Assembly: GCA_038373865.1 (NCBI GenBank)
Contig: JAXGGA010001163.1
Span: 102,398-166,397 of the forward strand
Source of the DNA: Uloborus plumipes
Lineage: Eukaryota > Arthropoda > Arachnida > Araneae > Uloboridae
Reading direction: 5' to 3'
DNA: 64,000 nucleotides
The notes under the pieces are model-generated. The model saw only the letters and a program-made list of their open reading frames with translations, searched no databases and was not told where the DNA came from. Position numbers and translations under genes: made by a program. Below are positions 22,578 through 34,900 of the stretch, piece after piece; position 1 is the stretch's first letter; each line of letters begins with the position of its first letter.

Positions 22578-24015
22578 TAATATTCATAACAGCTTGGATT
22601 TTAATATATATATATTTTTAATTTCTGAAACAAGTTGGTGAATCAGTGTCACAAAGGTACATTCTAAAGTTTTACGATGTTTTTGCTGCTGCATTAATAG
22701 CTGGAAGTTCTAGGTTAACTAAGTTTAACAAAAGATCTCTTAAATAGCAGACTACTGTAGCACTTACTTTATAACTAGTACAAATGGCAGCGTTAACACT
22801 CCTTGAGGCAGAACGAGTTTTACTCAAAACTAAAAAAAAGTCTATTTATATCCCTCTGCTTCTCACTTCCTCATTTTTCAAAAATTACTTTTTTTGTGCT
22901 ATTATTAATAGTAAAATCTATCATGTATTAACTAACCCTTGCGACAATACAGCCCTGAACTGAAATTTTGGGAGGGAAAAAATTTTCAATTCGCGGATAA
23001 ATAAGAGTATGAGCACATCTGATAAAAAGGAACATTCTGGTCCCTAAATTTGCCGAATCATCAGACAAAATGTCTTGAGTTAGGAGATTTTTGGAAAGTC
23101 TTGGTGACCTTTTATCTGGGCGCCCCTGACTACATTCCAAGCTGGACTATGGCCTCCTTCACATTTCTGTTTCTAAGCAATCTATCTCCTGCTTTATTTC
23201 TCTAATTAGTTATTATAATCATACTTTTATTTACTCTGTACTAAACAAGTTCAAAAATTACTTTGAAAAATATAAGAAATTATGTTTCTTCAACAAAATA
23301 AAAACTATAAAAAATTTTTTTTTAATCTAAAAAGATGTGAGGAAACAGAAAGGCACAGTACGTTCAATCTATCCCGTAAGACTGTGTATTTAAATATTTA
23401 AAAATATATATGTTGAATAAAACTGCTGCATGTGCCAATAGTGCATTTACAAAGAAATGTGAAAAATATATGAAAGAAAATGATTTTTTATAGACCAAAT
23501 TGCTTGCATTTTAGATTCATTTTACAAATTTATATTTTGGGTCAGTCATGTGGGGAAAAAAGACTTCAATGTAATTCAAAGCTTTAGCAGGCAAATTTGG
23601 TGCCTAGAGTATGAAGTCTAGGCATTAAATCAAAATTTTTGGTTGAAAAATGCACTAACAACCACGGATGAGTGATTTTTTTTTTCTGTTTTTCCTCTTT
23701 TCTGCACAAAAAAACAGTATATTTGCAGAACGCTAAAAGCATGGATCCATAAGGTTCCTTCCTTTTCAGTGTTTTTTGCAGGAAAAAAAACTTTCGACTC
23801 AGGTCCGCAAAAGATTTTGCAATCAGCGGAGGGTATTTTCCTTTTTTTTGAAAAATAATAGAAAACGAACTAATAAATACATATAAAATTTTAGTTGGAT
23901 TTAACAAACTTAAAAAAAAATTAATTTTGAGAAGATTGCTAATTATTGTAATAGAATTATACATAAGTAATAAAATATCATGGAAAACTGAACATTAATC
24001 ACAAAAAGATGTCAT
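22578..24015. other. Gene-free sequence
   Basis: Reading frames here are short and lack recognisable domains. I see no delimited repeat. Confidence 0.35.
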
Positions 24016-24023
24016 ACCTGATA

Positions 24024-25028
24024 CAAGGGTGATTGTGAGTTCATGAAAAAATACCTGAAAGTTTTAAGAGAAAATGTGTGCATGTGGGGGAGGGGGGGGG
24101 ATCTATTATTTAAGCACACCTAATTTTATAATTATACATATATAATAATTGTCTTTCATAAACAAAAAAGAAACATTTCATATGTTCGAATAGTTTCACA
24201 TAGTTTTTAGTCAAAATATTGTGCATGCATTTAATAAAATTGTAAATGAGTAATAAAGTTACTTATGAGCTGGCATTGTACAAATTATCTACAAAAAATA
24301 TTTTAGGGATAAAATCAAAGTCTAACAGAATTACTGCTTGTTGTGCGAAAATATTTATAAAGTAATGAAAGTTGCATTTGTTACTGAAAATATGGAAAAG
24401 AATTTATCCAGATACTAGATTTATCTAGAAATGAGAAAAATTGGATTCTCATATCGGATGCAAACAAGGGCGGATCCAGAAATGTTCCAAGAGAGGGGCG
24501 ATTGGTTTTTTTTTTCTTTCTTGCTCATTTTTTTCGCCATGTATCCTTGTTAACACATGTTGATTACAAATGTTTTTGTCTTCCATTTTGAAAAACTTCC
24601 AGATCAGAGCCCCGAATCCCCATCCTTTCCCTTAATATCATCAAAGATCAACTAAAACTGCCTTTTTTGAACTAAAAATATCTAAAACTGTGGAGAACAG
24701 TCCCTCAAGGGAGGGGCGATCGCCCCTCCCTTGTAACCGCCCTTGGATGCAAATCGATTGCGTTTTTAAAAATGAAGGCATCAAAATAAAAAAATTCATT
24801 AAAGAAAAAAAAAATTAGAATGGCATTTTAACATTTCTATTCGATGAATATTATTAATAATGATCGGTATAATCACCAAAAACTCTAAAAATCAAAAGAG
24901 TACAGGAGGTGGGAAGATAAAAGCAAAATAAAAATATTTTATTTCCGGAATTTTTGAACATGAAAACACCAGAATTGAGCATGAAAATACCGGAAATCCG
25001 GTAAAATACCGGAGCACAATCACCCCTT
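24024..25028. mobile_element. hAT-type element of the CACAATCACCCC family with nested MITE
   Basis: CAAGGGTGATTGTGAGTTCATG-type left end and CACAATCACCCCTT right end match the copy at 18317-18994 in inverse orientation. The flanks ACCTGATA and TTCTGATA share six bases, so the target duplication is eroded. The 281-bp MITE at 24465-24745 interrupts a GGATGCAAATCGATTGC block that is intact in the other copies. Confidence 0.75.
24465..24745. mobile_element. hAT-type MITE, 281 bp, TSD GATGCAAA (nested)
   Basis: Ends CAAGGGCGG and CCGCCCTTG are perfect inverted repeats. GATGCAAA is duplicated at 24457-24464 and 24746-24753. The empty site (GGATGCAAATCGATTGC) can be read in sister copies of the host element, which proves insertion. 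A second copy is at 50518-50831. Confidence 0.9.
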
Positions 25029-25612
25029 CTGATATTATTACTGATTTATTTATTTCAATTCATTTTTGTGTAAAGAAAATTAATGTTATGTTGATGAAAA
25101 CTGTATCGGCCGGTAAAACGTAAAATCAGGGACAAGGTTGATCATCTGCTCGGAATTGTTTGAAAAATTACTTATCCAAAGAACTAATTGGGAAAACGTT
25201 TGATCTTTGTTCTTTTTTAGATAATTTCATTTATCGCACGTTCTAAACTAACAAGTTTGCTAATTTGCTTCTTAGTTTCCATTTGTACATAAAAAAAAAT
25301 AAGTTTTCATGCTTTGAATCGCTTGATAAGCGGTGAAGACACCCGCCATTATTTTTTCTTCCTCTTGATCATTTTATAATTATCATTAGAAGTGGGTATT
25401 AAAACTGAGAACTTGTAATGATAAAGATGATATATCTGACATTGGCTTCTGGGAGAATTTAGGTCTGCATGTAAGACAGAAAAAAAAAAGGCTGCCAGAA
25501 CAGCTTTAAACTTGATTTTTCTTGGAAAAAAGAAGTGTGTAAGCCTTGTAGATCAAAAACAATCTTAATCTGTCAGTTGAAAAACATACTAGGCAGACTT
25601 TTTGAAAACATA
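25029..25612. other. Gene-free sequence
   Basis: No feature recognised. Confidence 0.35.
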
Positions 25613-25614
25613 TA

Positions 25615-25772
25615 CAGTCGAACCCGCTTAATGGAATAGCCATTTAGCTACGAAAAAATATTCTAATAAGCGGGATACTCCATTATCCGGGATGAAAATT
25701 ATGCATTTCAATGGTTTGGTACATTGAAAACTTATTACATTAAGCGGATATTCCCTTAAGAGGGCTCGACTG
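25615..25772. mobile_element. Tc1/mariner-type MITE, 158 bp, TSD TA
   Basis: CAGTCGAACCCGCTTAA on the left and, near the right end, ATTAAGCGG then GAGGGCTCGACTG form inverted repeats, each bordered by TA (25613-25614 and 25773-25774). A (TA)n run follows directly. Confidence 0.8.
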
Positions 25773-25799
25773 TATATATATATATATATACCCCTCTTC

Positions 25800-27706
25800 C
25801 TTCTTTTCACACTCAGTGTTTCAATTTCGAAGAAGTACAGAAATTAGAGGTGCCCCATTGATGTTTTACGGTCTATGTTTATCAAATATCCATCCTTTGG
25901 GTTCTATGTTTTTTTCCAATGTCGCTGCCTTATAGTTAGGTAAAAAAGTTTCGTAAAAATGTCAAAATCATATTTATCAACAAATTTACATTGTTAATCA
26001 ATAGTTTCAGTATAACTATAAGTGGAAAAACTTTTCAAAATTATTATTGAAATTTTTCTGCCATTTTTTACTCAAACATCACTGATTTGCTTTGCAGTTT
26101 TTTTATGTTGATGTTTCATATATTTCAGCCAAAAATTATTCAAATATGCGGTAAAAAGTTACATCGTTAAACAGTAGTTACGGTATCTATCTCATTAAAA
26201 AAAGTTTTTAATAGTTATTATCAATGTTTTTATTTTTCAATGATCATTCTTTTGCGTTCAATCAACTTGAAAAGTTTGGAAACTCAGCTATAATGAAGCC
26301 CACTCTACTTCGACCTCCTCTCATACACTGGTGCTTATAGAAAAGATAGACCAAAAGGCGTATTTCGTTACTTTCATCTTGTGAGACATAACTGAAGAAA
26401 GACAATTTGGCGGAGTCCGCTAGTTTATTCACGGAATAGCTAGACTACATTTAAATGAAGAATTAAACCGTTTGGCTTTGTCAATCACGTGTTTGGCTTG
26501 GGCAAAAACAACTTTGCGTCAAAACAAACAGCAAGTTCTAATGGTTAACTTTTCTTCCCTTCCAGAGGAAATCCCCAAAAGTAGCATAGAGGCAAACCTT
26601 TCAGTCTAGCTTTTCTGCAAATACTTTGTGTTCAGCTAGCATGATAATAAAGTAACACGAAGCAAATGACTAATATTGGTTCAATTATTTTAAAACTCTC
26701 AAAAAATCAAACTCTGAGAGAAAAAAGAAAACATTATGCTAATCCATTTGTTTACTCTTGGTATATTTTTTTCACTAAGCAATATAGAAGCTAAACAAAA
26801 ACCAGTGTACAAAGGAAAAATATCGGAAATTTGATTAATGCTACATAAAATTAAAATCTAGATAAAAATGCTGAATAATTAAAATGAAAACACGAAACAT
26901 GTCACAGCAATGACATTTAATCAAAATTACCATTTGAAACATGATGAATACGAAGATGTTTACTCAGTGAATTTTTACAATATCCAGATGAGATAGGCAC
27001 AAACGTGCAATGAACATTACAGAAAAATTTGTCTGCATCCTTGAGGTAATGGCATGAACTATTAAGTTTTGGGTTGTACTTGAAACAGATCTAGTAAAAG
27101 ATTTACATCCATTATAAAACATTTGAACAATATTTTACAGTTTTCAACAGGTATTTCAGCTCTAGTTGTATATACACACCAAAGACAATCACAAACAGCA
27201 AGCATACTTTATACACATCATTGACAATTTAAAGAGAGCCTAAAATAAAATTTCATTTGAGACCTAGACATGCTTGTTCAATTATTAAAAAGATCATGGT
27301 CCAATTTGAAAACATTTTTAAAATAACCACTTATTTTGCAACAAAAATTGTGAATGTCCTATAGTAAAAGTATGGAACTTATAACAAAGCCAGGTGGGTG
27401 GGTAATGCCGCTGTCAAATTAAAAATGCATACGACAATAACTCAACATTTAATACAACTGCTATGAAAACTATGTAAAGACTGCTGCAGCTTTTGACTAT
27501 TTAGAACATAAAATTCCCAGTAAATTTTCTCCTTAAAGAGGCATAACAGAAAACTTAAAAATTGATAGTTCCAAAATGAAAACAACCGAAATTTACACGT
27601 CTCTCTCATTCACATAGGAAGAATCTCCAGTACTCCATCTTACCCTCAGACAAAATTGTACATGTTACTAGAATGAAACAGTTCAATGATAAAAATGTGA
27701 TCATGT
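25800..27706. other. Intergenic DNA and probable CHTOP 3' UTR
   Basis: The right-hand part should contain the CHTOP 3' UTR on the minus strand. TTTAAT at 26911 (ATTAAA on the minus strand) is one possible poly(A) signal, but I cannot choose among several. There is no long poly-T tract that would mark a retrocopy tail. The rest is without recognisable features. Confidence 0.4.
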
Positions 27707-28438
27707 TCAAGCCTGCGACATGTACTGTCCCAACTGGGCATCGAGATTGGATTTGGTTTCCGCCATGTACTCGTCCAACTGATTGTCTAGTTCTTGCTTA
27801 GTCGGTAAAGGACCGACAGTTTTTTCAGTCCAGCGGCCTCCTCTTCCTCGTCCTCTACCGGCCCCTCTGCCTCTCGTATTCCTGGCGAGATTTTTCCTCT
27901 GTGGCTGCTGCTGCTGTCGGTTGCCTCCCCGGAATGGACGATTGCCTCGGCCCCTGAAGTTGCCCCTCTTGTTCCTCGAATTCGTCCGCTGATTCGGTGG
28001 CGCGTAGTTGAAGTTACCCGTCTTGGGCATCCCCAGCCTGCCTTTCAAGAGAGGTGATGTTCCAGGTCTCAATCCCCCGCGTCGAACTCCTCTATTTCTA
28101 CCTCCTCCAAGGCGTCCTCGGACTGAATTGTTGATAAATCGCTTGCCGCCGATATTTAATCGGGTCTTGATGTTTCCATTGGCAGCCTGTGGCTTGCGTC
28201 CAAGCCTTTGCTGCAAACTCTTCTTTTTCAACCTCAGGGCAGCTATGACAGTTGGTCTATTGGCCATTTGTTGAGCCAATCTACTACTTGCGCTGCTGGC
28301 TTGCCTTTGCATCTGTATTTTTTGCCGATAAATATTTGCAGCACTTTGTGCTTGCGCACGATAAGCCGTAAACCTTTCGTTCAACGACATTTTAGTTGTG
28401 TTCTTAATAAGTATTTTAGAAATGGGGACGGAGGCCAT
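27707..28438 (-). CDS. CHTOP: CHTOP (chromatin target of PRMT1 / Friend of PRMT1) homologue
   Basis: A 243-residue protein from ATG at 28438; the frame extends three codons upstream without another ATG. The N-terminus carries the family block TTKMSLNERF (about residues 14-23) and RLAQQMANRPTVIAALRLK (about 54-72). The centre is Arg/Gly-rich with many RGG/GRG units (about 100-200). The C-terminus LDNQLDEYMAETKSNLDAQL matches the FoP duplication domain. Known of the family: CHTOP binds RNA and PRMT1, is methylated on its RG repeats, and joins the TREX mRNA-export complex by contacting UAP56/DDX39B. It acts in the nucleus. Odd: the whole frame is one exon, whereas the vertebrate gene has several coding introns. 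It may be an intron-poor lineage gene or an intact retrocopy. A promoter-like block with CRE sites lies upstream. Confidence 0.92.
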   Translation of the reverse strand: MASVPISKILIKNTTKMSLNERFTAYRAQAQSAANIYRQKIQMQRQASSASSRLAQQMANRPTVIAALRLKKKSLQQRLGRKPQAANGNIKTRLNIGGKRFINNSVRGRLGGGRNRGVRRGGLRPGTSPLLKGRLGMPKTGNFNYAPPNQRTNSRNKRGNFRGRGNRPFRGGNRQQQQPQRKNLARNTRGRGAGRGRGRGGRWTEKTVGPLPTKQELDNQLDEYMAETKSNLDAQLGQYMSQA

Positions 28439-28713
28439 GTTACGCAATAATGTTATGTATAAATAAAATGAAGATAAAAATAGCTACAAAGAGTAATTCA
28501 GGTAACTTACTACACTACACAAGGGATTAAATAGCCATAACAATAACAGTAAGAATTTCTACGAATGGACTCTCCAGGCTCGTCTCCAATGCTTGCTTAT
28601 GAAACAGCTGCTGCCACAGCAAACATAATAAATTATGAGAAACATTCTCGGGCTGATATTATTTTGGACGTGTTCGAACAGAGTTACTGGTTAACCGTGA
28701 AAGTTGATTTCAT

Positions 28714-28832
28714 GACCAATGATGACGTCAGTTTTGCGCGAAGAGGGTCCGAAGAATGTTTTCATTTTCTACTGGACAACAATAGGGCAGTAGCAGCTGA
28801 CGTCATCCTGGGAGACAAACAAACACCACGTG
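28714..28832 (-). promoter_or_regulatory. Candidate CHTOP promoter elements: CCAAT, two CREs, E-box
   Basis: About 280-390 bp upstream of the CHTOP ATG lie two perfect palindromic CREs, TGACGTCA, at 28723-28730 and 28798-28805. A CCAAT motif is at about 28715-28719 and an E-box CACGTG at 28827-28832. In DNA this AT-rich, two 8-bp CREs within 83 bp are unlikely by chance. The plus-strand frame of 93 codons over 28565-28846 has no recognisable domain and is probably non-coding promoter DNA. Confidence 0.55.
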
Positions 28833-28849
28833 CTGATGACAACTAAACA

Positions 28850-30331
28850 TACTCGAAACGTCGTCTGCTTTTCTTTCCGAGGATTTGCTCTGCACTTTTT
28901 TCTTGTACATTTGACTGTTATTTTGGCCCGTTCTTTTTTCAGTTTTGGCTTGTTTTGTTTGTTCTTCATACTGATGCTTCATTTTCAACGCATCATCATT
29001 TAAAAAAAGTATTATTTCTTGAACTTTCCGTGTTTTTAACCACTGAGTAGAATAACAACAAACTGTCTGCTAATATGCTTGTTTTGATAGGATTTGATTG
29101 TTCTTAATGCATTAAATGTTCATAAACTGTGCAGTTATCGATCCTTCTTTTTCTTTTTTTGCATTTGTAAGGCAAGTTAAAAACGCATCAGTTTAAAATT
29201 TATTTTTACTTAATAAATACAGATCCAATTTGTTAATAATCCTGATTTTACCAATGTACCTTCTTTTTGCTTCGTTATGAAGGCTTTCACAAGACTAAAA
29301 ACACATTTTACAATTAAAAAAGGCTAGAAAAACAACTGCGCACTCGCAATACCATGCTATACATACGGTAAACATGGAGTTGCTTGTCCACCAGGAACGG
29401 TTGCCAGGCTCCGTTGCTATGCAAAAAGCACGTGGCTGCTACTGCCCTATAAAACACTTTCTTTGAGCAAAATGTTTGATAATTTACAGTTGGTAACACA
29501 GATAACTATTGCAGCAGATTTTTGTTTTCAAGTTGTAGAATTTTTTTTATAAGATTCCTATATTGTATTATTCGTCATTCCCTCACATCTGCTTTTACTG
29601 CTAAAAAATGAAATAATTCAAGGAAATTCAACGATCATGCGTTAATTTGTTTGTTTAAGAGCATTTGTATGTGAATAAACTCAAAAAAAAAAAACTTTTT
29701 TTTTAGTTTTCGAGTTCGAATTGCGAAAAGTGTGTGGCGTACCTCCGAGAACACATGACACTTTGGGCCCGATTGTTAACGTCCTTTTTGGCCCAGTGGA
29801 TTACCATTATTACGATCGTCCCCGGTTTAATCTCCGAGGCTATACATCAGTACGCGACATATTAGTTATTTGGCAACTCAACAGATGGCGCCATCTACTG
29901 CAAGTACGTGCTACCACCTTTTGTATAGTGGAAGAGCAGAGGCTGGAGGACGCAAAGCGTTGGCAGACTGCCAATCTGAAAAAGGAACCACCCGGCAAAT
30001 GAGGTACAAAAAGAAAAAATACAGCAATTTGTCATTGTTCGAAAAAAAAAAAAAAAAAAGCTTGGAGGCTCTATGCTGCACCCACATGGTAAAGGTTATG
30101 GGAATGAGTTTTCTACTCTCTATTTTATCAAGTCCAACTTGAGGGGTTTGATTCGGTGCATTGGTGGATTGTTTTTGGGAAATTTAATTGAGTTGGCTTT
30201 TGTTGCTTATTTTTCAGTGAAAATATCGAGATGTAGTGTTTCTGAACGCATTTTTGTTGTTCGAAAGCGTTATTTGAGCAATAGCAGCCCAGTGTATCGT
30301 AAAATAAAAAAAATGAATAAAGAAAAGTTTC
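28850..30331. other. Intergenic sequence
   Basis: No exons recognised. Positions 29705-29760 (GAATTGCGAAAAGTGTGTGG and on) resemble 42430-42475, so this is an old dispersed repeat. A 14-bp perfect palindrome AGATGGCGCCATCT sits at 29883-29896. Confidence 0.4.
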
Positions 30332-30635
30332 AACAAAGTCAGGGGCGGCGCCTCACTATGGGCCGGGTGGGCCGGGTCCACCCAGAAAAATTGCAAGAAA
30401 AAAAATGCACAATGTAATATATCGTTTTGTATTTCAGTTTAAAAAAAGAAAACATAAGGCGAAAAACATATTTTCAACCTTCAGCCCTCCAACCCCTTGC
30501 TCATCGCAAATACAGCACAAGAAAATTTTCGAGTTCCATCGATTTTTGCGCTTCGCCGGGACCGCCGCGAAGAAAGAGAGGGAAAAAAAGAGAGCTTTGA
30601 GAAAATTCGAGACGGCGGTGGTTCGGGGGCCAGAT

Positions 30636-31487
30636 CAGTGGTTGGAAAAACTACATTTCTTTTGTAGCGAACTACAACTACAACTACTTTGTTGTAAATG
30701 TAGTTAACTACAACTACAACAACTTTTTTTTAAATGTAGCGACTACAAACTACTTTTGAATTGTAGTCGCTACTTCGCTATTTTTAAAAAAATAAATAAA
30801 TAAAAAGCATGCACCGTTTAGAGATTGACCAAAAAATTAGCAAAGTGGTTTACCTTAACAAATTAATTCATTTGAATATGGAACAGAACTAGGAATTGTC
30901 ATTGAATTTATTGGGAACTTTTCCTTTTTGTTCCTTTTTTTTGCTAAAATTTGTGCTTTTTAGATTATTTTTACAATTTTTACAAATGTTCACCACAAGA
31001 AAGAATTCAAAAGCTGAAAGATTGAAAGAATTTACCTTTCGATTTTTTTAAACTTCTTGCCAGGGAATATTTAGGAACATTAAAATTATTTGAAGGAATA
31101 CAAAAATTATGATGCCAAATAAACCAATCACATCAAATAGATACAATGCATTTCGTCAAAATGATGTATCTAAGATCAGCTCATATTTTTATGGTTCTTA
31201 TTTCTCATTGCGTCCGCTGCTGTACTCATGCAAGATTTGCACCAGACAGAGTCAATCAAACCTTGTTTTTTTCCTTTGTTCTCTTTTTTTAATTTTTTTT
31301 TCATTTATTTATTTGTTTATTTAATTTCAAAGTAGTTTCTAGAAATCGCTACAAACTACTATTTTTTTGTATCGCGCTACTCGCTACTCTACTTTTCTTA
31401 AAAAGTAGTGCGCTACACTACAAACTACTAAAAAATGTAGCTACTACAGTAGTTTCGCTACTTGTAGCGCGCTACTTCCGGCCACTG
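30636..31487. mobile_element. hAT-type MITE, 852 bp, TSD GGCCAGAT (nested)
   Basis: CAGTGG and CCACTG ends with a perfect 8-bp duplication GGCCAGAT (30628-30635 and 31488-31495). Both subterminal regions are packed with AACTACAACTAC, GTAGCGCGCTAC and GTAGTCGCTAC units in opposite orientations. The type is hAT. The interior has no transposase. Confidence 0.9.
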
Positions 31488-31956
31488 GGCCAGATCACCA
31501 CCGGCCCCACGGCTGCCAAGGCACACCTCCGCTTCCAGCCAATCGCAGTGGTTGGGTTAAGAAGAGCGGTAAGCGATGACACCCCCTTGTAACAGCCGAC
31601 CAGAGGGCACTTTCTCTTGGTGCCCAAAATTTCCCTTTGTCCCCAACTATAGCGGTGGAGAGGGAAGTGTTTCGTGAACTGTACACGGGCAGAGAATGTC
31701 TGGTCGGTCTGGCTCCTGTGTTAGGGAAAAAGCTTTCGCCTGTTTCCATTCCACAATCCTCGTTTTTTTCTTTTTTTGATTGATTTTTATAACATTTCCT
31801 CTTATTTTTTGGTCTTTCTTTTTTTCATTCTCAACACCTTTAGCTAACAGGCATAGAGATTACCAGTTCATTACCCCCCTCACCTATTTGTAATACAATG
31901 CATGCATTATTTATTAATTTGCGTTTTGGAACTAAAGATTATTGTTCTCGAAATTT

Positions 31957-34900
31957 TTGGTTGGTTGGTTGGTTGGTTGAATTGGGGTTCATGACGCAAG
32001 AGCCGTATTAGGCTATACTGCGCCAGACGTTTGTTCAGGTGGAGAAGAAAGCCAAAAACGTGGAATCTCTTGATAAGTTAAGGACATAAAACTTCTAGAA
32101 TTTTGGAAGGTTTGTCGAAAATAGAACAAAAACGAAGTTTTAAATTTTGAAAAACAGCCAAAAGTGCAACTGCAAAATAATTTAGGAACAGATAAAAAAC
32201 ACATAACAAAACAAAGACGAGACGAAAAGAAAGACTAAGGACGACACTAAGAAAGAAAGAAAACCTATCTCCTGAAGGAACGGGAACAAATTCAGATGGG
32301 GTGTGTCCCCCAACAGTTCCTTCAAAGATGGATGAAAATGATTAAAGAATTTGAAACGAATATGATTGAAATTTGGACAATCAGAGAGGATATGCAACAC
32401 TGTTTGATTGACATCACATGTGTTGCATATCGGAACTGGTTCAAGGCAAAAAAGATGTCTATGGGTGAATCTTGTGTGACCAATGCGAAGACGGGTTATT
32501 ACGACTTGTTCTCTTCTGGTGATTTTAGATGACTTGAAGCCTTTCGTCGACGGCTGGATGGAGTGCAATTTATTTTGCGTCTCTCCACTCCAGGCTCGCT
32601 GCTAATCGATGTTAAGATATTCGACAATGGTATTTTTGATGTCTTCGAAAGGAACAAGATCATCGACACGGGCACTTGCAGATTTTGCAGCTGAATCAGC
32701 AGCCTCATTGCCATGTCCAATGCCGACATGTCCAGGAATCCAGCAAAAGAGAACTTCAAAGTTATTTTCTTTCAGACTATTGTATAAATGATAAGATTCA
32801 ATCACCAAAGGGTGACTATTGTTGTTGCAGTGAGTGATAGCTTCTACTGAACTCAAAGAGTCGGTGTACATCACCCACTTTTTATAATTTGATCGGGCTA
32901 TTGTTTGTAAAGATGTAACTATGGCTTTAATTTCCGAGGTGAAAACTGAACAAGAAGTATTTAATTGTTGTGAACATATTTGATCGTCAATTATTGCCGC
33001 AAAGCCGACGTGATTGCATGATTTTGATCCGTCCGTAAAAATTTCTTTATATTGCATATATTTGTATTTTACATCGTTATAGATTTGTTGATATACTGCA
33101 TCGGCTGTGGTATCTTTTTGAAAATTGTCGAAGTCATGGGGAACAGAAATGCAAATTTCGCTCCATGGTTCGACTAATTCTATTGAGTTGTAGGTATTGA
33201 AATCTGGTATCTGTAGTTGTGAAAGCGCCTGTCGCATTCGGATACCAAATGTTGGGGTAACCGACGGACGATGCAGGAATACATCAGTGTTTGACGGATG
33301 AAAAACATGTAGATGTAGCGGGTGATTAGTATTAGGTTTTATTTTAAAATAAAAATTTAAAGAAAGTTTAAGCCGTCTATTGCAAAGTGAAGGTTCATTA
33401 GTTATTACATGTAAACTATTGATGGGTGAGGTGCGGAAGGCACCAGTGCAGATGCGCAGTGCCTGATTGTGAATTGGATCCAGATTTTTAAGAGCGTTGT
33501 TGCTAGCAGAGCCATAAATTTGGCATCCGTAATCAATTTTTGAGCGTATTAGAGCCATGTAAATTCTTAAAAGGGACTCTGAATCGGCGACCCAGGAAGT
33601 ATTAGCCAAGAACTTGAGAATATTTAATTTTAGGCTACATTTGTTTTTAAGTTCTTTTATGTGAGGCACAAATTTTAGTTTATTATCGAAAATGAGACCA
33701 AGGAACTTTCCCCGATCTCTCAAATTTATTTGTTGGTTTTTGATGTTCAAATTTGGGTCAGGGTGAGGTCCTTTTTTACGGCAGAAATGGATGCAAAAGG
33801 TTTTCTGAGGGGAGAAGGAAAAACCATTTTCCTCCGCCCATTTCGAAACGCTATTAATTGCAAGTTGGAGCTGTCGTTCGATGATACTCATGTTCGATGA
33901 TGAGAAAGCAATTTGGAAATCATCTACAAACATGGTACCTTTGACAGCAGGGGGGAGTTGTTCAATTAAGCTATTGATGGCAATTAGAAAAAGTGTTACG
34001 CTCAACACACTTCCCTGGAGTACACCTTCTTCTTGGGTAAAGGTATCCGACAGGACAGACTTGACACGTACTCGAAACGATCTATGTTTCAGGAAATTGG
34101 AGAGGAAGATAGGTAGGTTACCTCGTAACCCATACTCATGTAGGGTTTTGAGGATCCCAAATCTCCAAGTACGGTCATATGCCTTTTCCATGTCGAAGAA
34201 TACACTCACAAGATGTTTCCTTTTTAGGAAAGCTTCTCTTATTGATGTTTCAAGAAGCAGCAGGTTGTCAATTGTGCACCTGCCGCGTCTGAATCTACTT
34301 TGATTAGAAGATAGCAGATGGTTCGACTCCAGAATGAACATCAATCTGGTGTTGACCATCCGCTCCATCAGTTTACAAAGGCAGCTGGTAAGAGCTATGG
34401 GTCTGTAGCTCTCTGCTTGATCAGGGGGTTTATTGGGTTTTAGAATAGGAACTATTGTTGCGTGAGTCCAGGAATTCGGAAAAAATTGTTCAGACCATAT
34501 CCTATTGAAAAGATTAAGAATATTTTCTAATGATGAATTGTTCAAATGTTTCAACATGCTATTGTGAATTCCATCTGGTCCTGGTGATGTGTTATTAGTT
34601 TTTTGCAGAGTATTTCTCAGTTCTTGTAGTGTAAAATTTGAGTGATAAATTTCGAACATGTTTGATTGAAAATTTAGTGTTTTTTGCTCTTTAAGTGATT
34701 TTAGAGCTATAAATTTCGAACTATAATTACTTGCCCTGGAGACATCTGCCAAATGAGTCCCCAAGCAGTCGGCCACTTCTTTGTGATCTGAGATGGTTTG
34801 ACCAGTTTTTACTAGTATTGGAGCACAAGATGTTTTGTAGTTTCCAGCTATTTTTTTAATTTTAGCTCATACGATCTTGGATGGGGTGGACGTGGTAATT

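Noticed and set aside
28565..28846. Plus-strand frame of 93 codons upstream of CHTOP
   Set aside because: No recognisable domain, no splice or start context. The CRE and E-box sites fit promoter DNA better.
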